Source of the DNA: Lingula anatina
Lineage: Eukaryota; Brachiopoda; Lingulata; Lingulida; Lingulidae
Direction of reading: 5' to 3'
Assembly (NCBI RefSeq): GCF_001039355.2
Contig: NW_019773625.1
Span: 1,175,227-1,239,226 of the forward strand
DNA: 64,000 nt
The notes under the pieces: generated by a model
Databases searched by the model: none
What the model was told of the DNA's origin: nothing
The model's input: only the letters and a program-made list of their open reading frames with translations
Part shown: positions 24,338 through 36,700 of the stretch, piece by piece
How positions within the stretch are numbered: the first letter of the stretch is position 1
Layout of the letters: each line of letters opens with the position of its first letter
Translations under genes and position numbers: made by a program

Positions 24338-24408
24338 CTTCTGTTTATGTACGTCAGTTTCACGTTTGGCTAATTGCTGGCATGGTAACACTACTGACAT
24401 ACGGATTT
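24338..24408 (-). CDS. Possible start exon of the unrecognised minus-strand gene
   Basis: Acceptor aatttttacag and donor AGAAG/gtatgc bound 71 nt on the minus strand. One frame is open throughout and contains an ATG at 24398-24400, giving MSVVLPCQQLAKRETDVHKQ and one further K. It ends in phase 0, whereas the exon at 21708 needs one leftover base, so at least one exon between them is missing from the model. An upstream non-coding exon may end at 24523 (GCGTAG/gtaagt). Confidence 0.3.
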
Positions 24409-24522
24409 CTGTAAAAATTACACGATGAAGAGTATATGTTTATACACTTCAACGTACGAATATTATATTTAAAATTTTACATAAAACTTCACGCGATTCG
24501 CCCTGTCTCCCTTGTGACTTAC

Positions 24523-24850
24523 CTACGCTGGTTGTGCCTTCCTAATGACATTGGGTGCCCGATTTAACCAAGTCCAACAAGTTTAGAGGAGGTGGTCCAG
24601 GGAAAGAAAATGTAAGTAAAATACTCTCTTTTTCGATTGTTCCAGCTGCTCACCACCTCAATTCAGTCTCTGAGGCCTGATAAACATAGCCCAACGACCC
24701 GGCACATAAAAATTGTTTGCAGCTCGCAGTGTGGCGTAAAAACTTAGATGGGTACAACACCTATTCTTCCCACAAGTCACTCCATCTTTATTTTGATTTG
24801 TAGCTCGATTTCATGCCGCCAGATGGCAGCATTACGCTAATTCTCCGCAG
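24523..24850. promoter_or_regulatory. Probable promoter region, possibly bidirectional
   Basis: This stretch is richer in C, G and CG dinucleotides than its surroundings. On the minus strand an exon ends at 24523 with donor gtaagtcac. On the plus strand a strong donor gtaagtaaa follows AGAAAAT near 24611. Opposing first-exon donors so close together suggest divergent transcription. No TATA box was identified. Confidence 0.3.
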
Positions 24851-25594
24851 TTTCGATCTCGGTGTCAAAATATCAAATTACAGGGATTTTGGGTGGGTAT
24901 CAGCTACATATATCGATTTTTTTTTGCATTTTAATGCACATGAACTACTTCTGCCCTTATTCTACAAGTTTCACTTTGATAGTAACAATTGTCAGTGCTT
25001 CACCTGGGCTGCTCAATCAGGTATTAGGTGAATTTTAGAATTTATGATTAGACTTATCAAGTTTTCCAAAAATACACTCTTACCAACTAAAAACCTTTGC
25101 ACAAAGTAAATTTTGTACAACATTTCAAGGTATGATGAAAAATTAATTTTTGTTTGATGAACAGTATAGATATATACTTATAACAATTTATATATTAAAA
25201 CCTGAAAAATTCCGCGAAAATTTTGACCTAGATACGAGCACTTCTAAAGGTGCGTGTGGTGCAGCGTTTGTTGAAAAAAATACGCATTGATTACATATAA
25301 TGATGCATCAGTCAGTAGAAGTTTTCTAAGTTGCTTTATAGAACAAACACCACTGCTATATCAGTTTGTCTCAGTTTAAGTGTTTTCTCTGCTGCTTAAA
25401 CCGAGATAACCCAACACCTCGGTCCGTACTAGTAGTTCCAAGTCGACTTGATCAGTGGCACGTACAGACGAGGTGAAATGATCTACTTGAGTTTCAATTT
25501 AAAAAAATCACAAAATTCGTTTTCGATAAAAAATTGAGCACTTTTCACAGGGGATGTTATTTATGTAATGCGCTTTATTTATTTAATATTATTG

Positions 25595-25711
25595 ACAGAG
25601 TTTGATTTTCCAGTTTATGCAGCGGACAGACAACACTGGCGATCGCTGGTGGATACCTCTTGTGCCACCTTGAAGGCAGATGATATTGATGATACAAACC
25701 TAACAGAAGGT
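25595..25711 (+). other. Exon-like open stretch, perhaps a retrotransposon remnant
   Basis: Between an acceptor-like gattttccag and a donor-like GAAG/gtattt, one frame reads YAADRQHWRSLVDTSCATLK and on to DDTNLTE without a stop. The A-DR-x-x-WR-x-LV pattern resembles the tail of LINE reverse transcriptases, but a genuine exon is not excluded. Confidence 0.3.
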
Positions 25712-25847
25712 ATTTTAAGTCATTGTTAAGAATTAAATTAAAGGGACAGATTGTAAGTTAATTTTTGATTGCACATTAAGTATATAAATCAGTTATCTGA
25801 TGGCAAGTACTTTTTATCATATTTTTGCAGATTAATGGCAAGAATTA

Positions 25848-26393
25848 GAGCGCATTCTCAACGAATTAAGCCAGGCTTTACAAAGCCGGTGACCTAAAAA
25901 TGGCGGACGTACATGAAAGAAAAACCACCTAATCTTTTAATAGTCTCTCCGCCTCTCACACGCCTCCCCACACGTCGTCCCTGCGGGGTACAGTAATTAA
26001 ATCTTGGCTCCGAACATTAATATTTCCGTGAATATCTCTGGTGATATTATCTCCGTAGATAGTCGATTCATTGCTGCTCTACGGGCCAAATTATTCCTTT
26101 TTCGTCTCTGTTTTCAAAGATAATAGAACAGAAGAGCTTTTTTCCTTCGATCGCCTTCAGCTGCCATGCTTTCTTCACCACGAGTTTAACTGATGAGCAT
26201 GCGCACTTAATATTTCTCAGGTAGCTTCCGCATGGCGAACAGAGACGCGATTTAATTACTGTACCCCGCAGGGACGACGTGTGGGGAGGCGGAGAGACTA
26301 TTAAAAGATTAGGCGGTTTTTCTTTCATGTACGTCCGCCATTTTTAGGTCACCGGCTTTGTAAAGCCTGGCTTAATTCGTTGAGAATGCGCTC
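25848..26393. mobile_element. Long-armed inverted-repeat element (GRNNNCATTC group, copy A2)
   Basis: A 546-bp element with arms of about 150 bp that are nearly identical. They differ mainly by an 11-bp deletion in the right arm at a CCTC slip site and one or two substitutions. Ends are GAGCGCATTCTCAACGAAT. It is flanked by TTA at 25845-25847 and 26394-26396. The arms share GGCGGAC, TACATGAAAG, TCTCTCCGCCTC and GTCGTCCCTGC with copies A1 and A4. The 230-bp core has no match in the other copies seen here. Arm identity suggests a recent insertion. Confidence 0.85.
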
Positions 26394-26396
26394 TTA

Positions 26397-26527
26397 GTTT
26401 CTACAAAAATAATTAATTTATCATGTACATGTACCTCCTTACAAACCTCACCACATATGCGTGTTAACCATCTTTAATGTGTTATTTGTAGTTGGAAATG
26501 CAGAGCTGGAATTGATAGTAGAATTTG

Positions 26528-26563
<36 letters not shown>

Positions 26564-28530
26564 CATCCCTCAATGTGGATGAAGGACTTTTTTATTTTCC
26601 CAGATTGTTACCGAGTCGCAGCAAGTGTCAGGAAAGGTGGATCAAAGATTGGTTAGTGGAAAAAAAACATTTACATTAAGAAAATGAGTAAAGTATATGT
26701 ATGAGACTTTTTCCAGGAATAGTTAATGCTGTGCTACTTTCAAAGGCATTTGTACTTGAAACACAGGTAAGAAATTATGTTAAATGAAATGTAAACTTTT
26801 GTTGCATGATATGACTCAAATGAGACATGTGATGGCTATTTCAAAAGAAAACTGGAGGACTGAAAAAAAAAAAAAAAAAACAAACTCAAACTCTTTTATG
26901 CTTGTTCATGGTGTTCAGGGACAGATTTTAATTTTGTTTCTGAAATACATTAGAAAAGTATTTTTTTATGTGCAAATTAACATCTATTGATATAGTGATA
27001 TTGTATATATGTATTGTTATGAATAAAAAAGTAATGATAACATAAAAGAAATTCAATTCAGTTTATTTCTGTACTGGTATATAAATAATCATGACCTTGT
27101 ACAATGTAATATAATAAAAAAACAATACAATTGGTGCATTACCATTCTCTAATTGGTAATTGGATTGCCAATTTGTGAGTGAACAAGTATATATCTTAAT
27201 ATAATGAACAGCTGTACTAATAATTAAAATAAAATTAAACTGATATAAGTATTGTGAGCCTATAAGAAAGATAAGAGAGATACAAGAATTAGGTAATATT
27301 ATCAATCATTGATTTATTATTTTTATTTTTTTGTTTTTATCTAAATGTTTGATATTTCTTTTCTTTTTGTTTATTCTCAGTGAACTAGAGAATTTGACAA
27401 AATATTGTGAATGGTAGTGTGAAGTTGTATTATACACAAGGAGGAGATAACAAAAATGTCCCAACTGTTGGTAGATTTCCAACTTTCTGTGAGCCAAAAA
27501 TATCATTGGTGTATGTGGCCCCCTGGACCTCTTGCCATATTTTCTGATTTTTTTTTCACTAAATTGCTGATTATGAATAGAATTGATCTACAAATATTTC
27601 TGATAACAAACTAGTCCTGTTCAGACACCAAAATTATTCTAAAAATTAATGGCAGTGAACATGTGTCTTCAGTCATGCTTCCCCCTACAAAGTGATATGG
27701 ATCCGTCAGTTACAAATGGGCTTGTAAGGAAAGATATTTAAGAACAGAGAAAACTTTGAGAATAAAATGGCCATTTATCAATATCATTTTGATAAACTAC
27801 AGCGCCTGGAAGCAAGCATGATAGAAATAGACATGTATAAAGGTGACTAGCACCGGGGAGATTGTGTTCAGTTCTCAACAACTGCAATCAAAATTTTGTT
27901 TGCCTGCAAGATGTTTTAAAAGGCTTTGGAGGAATTATGATTTGTCACAAGCTACTTCATGATTCTGCATTTGACCAGGCTTTTGATGATTGGAGTCGAA
28001 TGCAAACTTCAGCTAATTTATTCTAGAAACAGTGGTATTAATGGATATAAAGTATATATCCACACCTGTTTTCCAAACCATTATATTATTTATTTATTTC
28101 TGTTGTCCTTACAAAAATTAGTTTCTCAACATGTTAAGCCTATGTGTGTAATCTGCAATTTCAATGTACTTCTCACTACTAATGAAGTTAATTTTTTTTT
28201 TAACATGTCACGTTGGAGTTGTGTATTATGGCTGTCTGCAGTCACAAAGCTGCTTTTTTATTGGTACAAAAGAGCACCTCTATGCCTTCAAAAGATTTCT
28301 GTAGGTGGGATTACACAGCACAGAGCCAGCTTGTCAGTTTGTTTTTAAACACAAGTTATTCTTGATGTTGTTTTGAGGGGGAGAGGGATAACTCAAGGTA
28401 TGAATATTTATTTCCAGTGTATAAGCCAATTAAGTGACTAGCTGTTTGCTTAAATTACTGATGAGATTGGTTTAAAAAAATTAGAAAATTTTCCTTTCTC
28501 TTAAAAAAGATCTAAAAAGGCAACACATTT
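26397..28530. other. Gene-free region
   Basis: AT-rich, with (GAAAA)n-like and A-run tracts near 26529-26560 and 26863-26880. No supported gene or element. Confidence 0.4.
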
Positions 28531-28731
28531 TTAAGTAAATTCGGTTGATTCTTCATCATTGGTGAAAATCGTGTGTTTTCGTGATCTCAGGTGAGGTGCA
28601 CTAACTGCAGGTGTGCCCAGTTCATGTTCTATTGATCTGGGAGTATGCCACCAGTACTGCAGGGTACAGTCAGGCAGTGTAAGGCTCATGAGCAGCATGC
28701 CATATTTGAACTCCGTGCTGCTTTGATCCAT
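28531..28731 (-). CDS. Possible terminal exon or small ORF, unrecognised
   Basis: A 66-codon frame on the minus strand starts MDQSSTEFKYGM and ends NDEESTEFT before a stop. Base composition is more balanced than the flanks, and the amino-acid mix looks protein-like (TLPDCTLQYWWHTPRSIEHE). A stop lies just upstream of the ATG. If it is an exon, acceptors at AAAG/CAG or GCAG/CAC are possible, but both lack a pyrimidine tract. No family is recognised. It could be the last exon of a gene with other exons at 33.7 and 48.4 kb, or a chance ORF. Confidence 0.22.
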   Translation of the reverse strand: MDQSSTEFKYGMLLMSLTLPDCTLQYWWHTPRSIEHELGTPAVSAPHLRSRKHTIFTNDEESTEFT

Positions 28732-30037
28732 ATTTCAGTTTGACTAATGGATCAATTGTTGTTTGATTTTTGTTAAAAGATGATTTAACCTGAAATTCAA
28801 CCAACTACAGTTACATTAAAGGATCGTGGTTTGTTGATTTAAGCAACCTTAGCTGTGGTAAAAAATTGGCAGATTGATTCAGTAGACTTACATGTGTTTA
28901 ATGCGAAGGGTAATCATTCTTTGCTTTTCATTTTTTAAGTAGCCAAATTGGATTATATGTCTGCTTGATTTTTTACATGTCACAGTTGCTTATCTGACAC
29001 CAAATATTTAAAATGCGTATTGATTTTTATGGCATATGCATGTGTTTAATATACACCTTCCTTCCACTTGACAAATTTGAATGAAATAAAATGAAAAGAA
29101 TTCCTGAAATGACAAAAATTGTTGTGATGGCATTATGCTCATTATTTCATTCTTTCAGTCTCATAGAAATTGATTAGAAATATGAGACAAAATGGCAGAA
29201 AACCCAAGTCTGACAGACTTAATCAATAATGTTGAGAAAAGTTCACATAGACTTTGACAAAAACATTAATTGATATTGTTTTTAAAACACTTTGTCAAGA
29301 TGAATCCCGATTTTGCTTTTTTTATGACATTAAAATACTAAGAGTGCCTTCAACTGTTTACAGAAGTCTTTGGCAAAATGCCAAAGTAAGTGAATAGCTG
29401 TTTTTGTTTAATTATGACATGAGATTGATAAGATTTTATACAACCTTAATTTTATTGTCAATTAAGATGATTGAATGAATATTTTTAATGTGAAAACATA
29501 CCTTAGAGAAGTGGATTAAAAATATAAAAAGTTATTTGAAAAAAATGAATGTAGAGTGAGTGCCAGTAAAATTGACATATTTATGTATGTGTCTATTACC
29601 AAAGTTATACTAGAGTTGGCACAAAATATCATAATTGGACACTTACAGAAAATCAGTTCCTTAAAGTGTAGGATCTAAAAACACTTACAGTTTGTGATTA
29701 ATTGCCTTGTTGTCTCAAGGTGGGGACATCATTGTTGACACACTGGTCTGGAAACATGGTAAACATTAGGAAAACACAGGGCCACATGACATCAAATATT
29801 TGGATGATTGGTTTACAAACCATTTTTTAGGAGGGAAAATGTGCTTCAAAACAGGCTTAGGTGTTTGGAGGACCCGATCTGTGGATTTACAGAAACTTTG
29901 TGTGGGGAGAAGGCAAGTTTCTGTTCATTTGTGATTAATTTATATTGGTAATGTTATGAATTTAAATGTTTTTATCAGGTCACGTAATGGAGAGTGAGGG
30001 ATGTACTAATATTGTTTAACTTAATGTATATGTGTGT

Positions 30038-30083
<46 letters not shown>

Positions 30084-30622
30084 TGTGAACTGGAATTAGC
30101 AATTCATGTATAATGCATAAAACATCATTTTTAGCAGGCTATAAAATAAAGAAGGTGGAATATATATTGTGTTTGACAGTAACATTTTTCAGACTGTAAC
30201 TACATTAAATTTTTTGTCTAGTGATTCCTTATTTGAAAAAAATCTGAGGAATTTACTGAGGTGCCACAGAGAAAACATGGGTATATGGTTTCCACTCTTT
30301 AGACCATTATGGATAAACTACCTGTAGTATTAAATCAAATTCACATAGGTCTATTTGGTTAGCTCTATTGATATTAAAGAAATGTATCCCTATCAGTCCA
30401 GGTGAAAAATTCTCCTTTCTCTCCTTGTGTTATCATGCAAATACCACGCTGTTCAAGGATCAGGTTATTAAGTTCCAATATTTGATTTGATTTGACTTGC
30501 TCTTACTGTAGCTGAAGTTCAGCATTGATTGTGAAAATAACCTGTAGGCAGTATTTGTATATCAAGCTATATCTTCAGAAGAGATTTATGTGGGGAGATG
30601 ATGGAAGTTCTTGTACCTGAAA
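28732..30622. other. Gene-free region with a (CT)n microsatellite
   Basis: AT-rich. (CT)n runs at 30041-30075 and is followed by a T-run. Nothing else is supported. Confidence 0.4.
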
Positions 30623-30789
30623 CAGGGGCGTAACCAGAACTTTTAAAATTGTACGCACAGATTTTGAAAATTCCCAGGTACGATTATATTCCGTGAAAAA
30701 TACACTAAATTTATGGAGAATAACATCATGGTTGGCTCAAAAAAATTGTACGCACAGTGCATCCGTGCGTATGCCTGGTTACGCCCCTG
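30623..30789. mobile_element. Short inverted-repeat element with CAGGGGCGTAACCAG termini
   Basis: The 167-bp element begins CAGGGGCGTAACCAG and ends CTGGTTACGCCCCTG, a perfect 14-15-bp inverted repeat. TTGTACGCACAG-like words occur near both arms. Flanks are TGAAA on both sides, an apparent 5-bp target duplication. It resembles the element at 7033 in its CAGGGGCG ends, so the two probably share a transposase type. Confidence 0.8.
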
Positions 30790-33669
30790 TGAAAGAAAAC
30801 TGTGATGATTTCGGACTGTCACATATAGCAGGGGGTTTTATGTCACTTGCAATTGTGTTTACAAGAGAGATTTTGTCTGAATAAGCTTCTTAATTGTTGT
30901 CTGCTAAGACGTGGCTGATTTGCGTCAGAACTGGAACCAAATTAATTAATTCATGCTGTGAAAAGACGCTTTGTAATCTGATCATCACTTGGCTTCCGTT
31001 AGGCCTAATTCCAAACAAACTGACCTTTAATTTTATATATTACTTTTTCTATCCATGGGTAAGTTCTACATGTACATTTTTCTCCATACATATGTGACAA
31101 AGGAAAAATACTTTTACTTAAAATATTTTGTCTATAAAACTTCATTGGAAAATATGGCTGTTCATTTCTTGCAGCATTCATAGTCATAATAAAAAATTCA
31201 TGACCGAAACTGCATAAACTCTTACATTGGCAGAAATAGAGTTAATTTTTACTGTAGGATATTATAGGATATGGTCTTAATGATTATCTCAGAAAACCTG
31301 CATATATTATAATGATGTATATAGACAAGAAAGACTAAATTAAAACTATGACCATGTGCATGCTGGCACTTTAGTGTCATTATTATAATCAAACTACTGA
31401 CTACATACAAAGGTATTTTTCTTTCTCTGTTGAACTATATAGGTATTATGTTTTTAACTTAGATATCCAACCTACAGTATGTTGTATCTTAGCTTTAATA
31501 CAACATATAATTACATTGGTATAGTCATTTAACTTTAGCAATGTAGGCCAAAATGTAACTTAATTAAGTTATTGTCATCATGAAATTTTTAAAAAGCAAG
31601 GTGAGTCTCGTAGGAGTTCGTACAGAAATTTATGTGAATATAGAAAACTTATAATTACATCAAGATGAACATTTCATGAGAGAAGAGTTAAACCAAAGGT
31701 TAGCTTTATGATATTTTTCATGAAGAAATACAATGCGCTCGTGATCTGTGAAGAAAGATTCCATCTGTTACATTGTACTCCATGAGAGGGAAGAAAAAAG
31801 GCTACAGTTCAGGGAAGAGGTAATTTCAAGCCTATTGACATTCTTGTCTCCAGTTTTGTTGACTTTAGCTTAGGGTGCCATATTGTGACTAGCAAGTGAT
31901 CCGTTGGATTACAACTAGTGTGTATCACTGTAGAGATCCCTCCTTGCATTAACCACTGCAAAGGACATCAACAACAGTGTAATTTTGAATTTTACATAAG
32001 CCAGCATGTTTAACAAGCAGATTTGCTCATGCAATGCGTAACGTGCACATGGCTTCTGGAGTAATTGTTCACAGGTGTGAAATTAGGAGTAATGCACATG
32101 TACATGACCAGTACAGGTAAAAGACAGCCTACAGCATCTTTACTTGTCCATTTCCCTGTTCCTCTGGATGAGATAGAATTGTGACAGTAGAAGTGTCAAC
32201 TGAGAGAAATTTCTACAACATTGAAGCTTGAGACAGAGCATGATAGGAATTAATATTCCCCTGTTAGCCAGGTAAATTTCAACAGTATTTCAATGTACAG
32301 TATTGGGTACGTGTTGTTATTTTACATAATAATTAAAAGCAGTATTGAAGCAAATTGTTTTCTTCATAAGATGTGCTTTTTGGGGAAAAGTTTTTGGCAA
32401 TTTGGAATCCATCTGCATTACCTTTTGTTTCATATTGAGCAGTGAACAATTAATTTAATTTCCACATAAAGCTTGAGTGTCTTATTTTTGTCCTTTTATT
32501 AATATTGTTGTTGAATACAAATAAAATGTGATAAGGTTTTTTAGGGCTAGTCTGTCTGAATTAGATTGAAGGGCTATTGGCTATGAAGGAGCTCAAATTG
32601 AAGGGCAAATGATGCTTAGGAGCATGCAGAGAGAATAAAAGTGTCTAGTATGTTTTCACCACACACCCTTTTTTTGATGTATTAGCCTTCTCGACAAGTA
32701 TATTGGCCTTCCTGATGTTTGTACAATCTCACGATATTCACAGGTTGTTGTGGTCTCTTTTTTTTTTTTATTATTCTTCAGAAAGGAAAGCAACCTGTTA
32801 GTGCATGGAGGGTATGTGTTCCAATGCTTGAATGAATGAATGAAAAAAAGTAAATGGGACATGCTTTTTCAATGATTTTTGTATAGTAGGTCTAGAAATA
32901 TACAGCAAGACTGAATATGTAAGTACTAGTATGTTATACAATGTCACATTTGATAGCATCCATCCATGCAGTAAAAAGAGGCAAGACAGAAAGGAAAGCA
33001 GTTTGAATACAAAAAGTGGAAATAGGGTCAAACTGTTGGACTTAAAAAGGGTTCACTTTTCATCAGTACCTACTGCACATTTGCCTAATGCTTCAAAATA
33101 CAAGTAGTCTTTTGAAAAGTACCCAGTGCAGGATTTTGACTCTTAGAAAAGATTTTTTTCTGGGGTTCTACAATTTGTAGTTCATTTACAAGTATTGATT
33201 TTAAGAAAATTTTTTTCTTCGCATGTTTTCTGATGAAATAATGGTTAAGACTGTACCATATGCTTTGCTTTACAGTGCTTTTTGAAGTACAGTACCTGTA
33301 TGTCAGCTAGCTAAACAGTATTGGTGGATTAATTTTATCTTATATTGTTTGATAAAATTGCCTTTGGTAAATATATAAGTAAGTGGCCTTAATTGTAAGT
33401 TATTTTATTATGACTCTCCACTGCCAACATACTCGTATGTGTCTGAATATTGAAATGTTTGTCATTCATGCTTGAAGTGGGAGTAAATTATTGAAGACCT
33501 GGGGTTTACCCACTGATGTTGATCTTTGGCGTGAACAGACAAATTGAATGACAAACTAGTTTCTACAAGTAGGCAATTATGACGAGTCTTATCATTATAA
33601 GCATATAGAATAAGATTCATTGATCAGGATTACAAATTAATTACTATCCAAATAAAAAATACAGTTCAC
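30790..33669. other. Gene-free region
   Basis: AT-rich, with slightly more balanced stretches near 31740-31970 and 32030-32110 that hold no convincing exon on either strand. Confidence 0.35.
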
Positions 33670-33773
33670 CTGTGGTAATTCTCCGTCTGACAGCCTCTTA
33701 ACAAGTCCACTGTTCATGACCATGTGGGAGTATCCCAGTGGGAAACGGGACACCAGGCTTTCTGGGTGAAATT
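33670..33773 (-). CDS. Probable internal coding exon of an unrecognised minus-strand gene
   Basis: On the minus strand 104 nt lie between an acceptor-like ataaag and a good donor CCACAG/gtgaac. One frame is open and reads FHPESLVSRFPLGYSHMVMN then SGLVKRLSDGELPQ, ending in phase 0. Composition contrasts with the AT-rich flanks. The acceptor has a poor pyrimidine tract, and stops lie directly upstream, so the exon cannot extend. No family is recognised. Confidence 0.35.
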
Positions 33774-36700
33774 CTTTATAGTTTTATCACGTAGGTCCAA
33801 TAATCTGCTCAGGAAATTATATCAGATATACATGTATCTGACGTGGATTATTTCAAGTCAAATATATGTATATATGTAGGAGTTCACTTTGGGTAATTCG
33901 GTCAAGGTTTTCTACTAGCATTGATAAAACAGCAGACTGGACAGATGCATTAACTTATACATCTATTATATACAGATGATAAAAGTTCACTTCTAGTCTT
34001 AAGGTAAGTTACTTATTACTCTATTTCTTAAAAATCAGGTGTGAAGTTCAATGATAGAGTACAGTATAGTTATCAGGAGTTACTAGTTATCTTACAACAG
34101 GTATCAGACACAAAGTGGTCAGGTGTTTAAAGTTCTCTATGAGGTGATAATGTGCACTATATTACATAAGCTTTGATCTGTTTATTCATTTGAAGAAAAA
34201 TTTTTTGTTAACAATTCTGTAAAAAATACAAATCACAATTTTCATGTTTAATGATAGCATGAGGGATATTTCTATAACAATTAAAAGAGGTTTTTCTATT
34301 GTGCCCTGATTATGTTTCCCTACAGTTGGAACAGGTCCATGCCTGCGTGTAATATAACAAAAAATTCCAACAGACTCCAGAATTCAGACTGGGGTGTATT
34401 CTTTGCTTTAGAAAGGACTAATTAATTAATCTGTCTGTGGATGGGAATTAAGTATCCAGATCTTCGTTCATGCAACATTCATTTATTAGGTTCGTGTGTT
34501 TAAAGAAATGTGCCTTTCTTTTGGTGTATGTGAACATTTTACAGTTGTGTAGTAACAGCAGTATGCAAACATGTCCTCACATTTAGTTTGGACTTAATCG
34601 TAAGCATGGGCGCGCAGTGGATATGTAGTGGAGGGTGAGGGGGGAGCTTTTTTTTGTTTTGTTTTGTTTTTGTGTGCGCATGTGTTTGCAAGTACAGATG
34701 TGCTGAGTTAAGTGATTCAGGAGCAATATTTTTCTTAAGTTGCCCCCACCTACTACCCTCATCAGTGAGATTCTGAATTCATATCAATATCATCAAAATA
34801 ATAACCTTGAAAAAAATCTATGTTAATTCAGATTAAAAAATTCATACACTGTATCAAAATTTTGGGTTATTAAAATGTGTTAAACACATGTTGTAAATAT
34901 TATTGATAAAAATATTTAAAGAAACATATGTATTATTTTAACTGTTAAATTGCCACTTTTACTATTTCAGTTCTGCATGATTTGTACCAAATTGTTTTGG
35001 AGAACAATTCTGATATTTTAATCAAAATATTTTGTTTGGAAACGTACAGTACTGTGTACATGTTCTGTGTATGTTATGGTCACATTGTGTAGTAAACAGA
35101 AAAAAAGGCAAAATGTCAAAAGACTAATCTGTTTTGTTACACAAATCTTTGTCAATCTTATTGATGAAAAGGTTGTGCAGGGAAACAGATTGTTATTTAC
35201 TTCTTATTTTTAATGACCGCTGTGTGCATTTTTTTGTCAGCTTTGTGGTAAAACAAATCTGTGTTTATTCCATTGATTTTTCTTTCAGTAATAAATCCAT
35301 TGACATTCTCAGCTGAATAATGAGGTTGATGCTAGGAGCCAATTGAATTTGTGATCTTTAACAGATCTTTCGCACTAACTCATGTTCAACTGAGTACATG
35401 AGTACCCTTGATCCCAAAGGTTAATTTAGATGACCTTTACATGGCCTCCTAGCTGGTAAGATTTTGTCTTGAAAATATTTTTTATCGTGAAATGTGTTTT
35501 TATTGCAGACTTTTGAATTAACACCTAGATGGCTTGATTTGCAGTAGAATCAATGGAAAAAAATCAGTGATTGTTGAATAAATCAATGAGCCATATGTGT
35601 TGCACTTAGGCTGCAGATCATAAAGTACATTTTTCACCGATTTTTTTATTCCTGTTTTGCATGATTTTGACTGGTTATAAAATGTAATTACGCTATGGGT
35701 TTTTTTACACCCCCTCTCACAAGTCCACATCCAAATGTTTGGACCAATTTATCAAACTTACTCTGAATGACTGACTGTGTTAAGCTAATTGGGAAGGGGG
35801 TGGATGGGTTCGTTAATTTAGATCTCTAAGACGTAATGGCTAGTCTATTAAGTTGTCAGTTTCTTGAAGTGGTTTGAAACAGAAAAGTGTACCACATGAT
35901 ATGAAAATGGCCTTGAAATGATTGGCTGGAGTGGATTGATTTAGATGGGACACTAGTCTCTACCAAGGCAATGACATTTTGTCTCCTCTATTCTATTCTA
36001 TTCTGGTCAGAGTTGTCTCTGTCACAGTGCATTATATTATCAGGTAAACAGTGAAGGCCTCAATTTTGAAAACCACTCAGAGTAATACTTCAGTATAATT
36101 TATGTATTATTTAGTGATTATATATATATATAACAATAATTATAATTATTTTACACTGTATTTTTATATCCCTTCATGAAAGGATAGCCTTGCAGTAAAC
36201 AATATTATTATTATTAATTTTTCAAATGATTTGCTTTTGGTGAGATAATATTCCTCAATATCCTTTCTCATGAAAGATTTAACTGTCTTAATGTATGCTA
36301 TCTCAGGTATGCAAACTAATGATATATTAGGAGTGTTCTAACAGTTTTATAAAATTAAGTTTGAGTTCAATCAAAGTAATACAATGATAAATATTGAAAT
36401 GTTAAACAGGTAGAAAAATGCCTTCAAAGCCTGAATTTACCTGTAAGATGATTGGGGACTGTGTATAGCTGAATTATGTATATGATATAGCAGAGCGTAG
36501 GCTTGTGTCTAGATTATCAGGGGTGAGTGATCAACATATACATATGATGTAGAAATGTGAATTGGACTGCGTGGTAGGGAAGTATAAAAAGGACCAGCAA
36601 TGTTAAGAATGTTTTATAGATACATGTAGTTAGTCTGTGGGATGAATATATATAGCATTGATAGACAGGAATAGGTTCAATGGTGAGTGGCTCTTTGGAT

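Noticed and set aside
26068-26328. 86-codon minus-strand ORF
   Set aside because: It lies in the core and arm of the 25848-26393 element; no transposase or host-protein similarity is visible.
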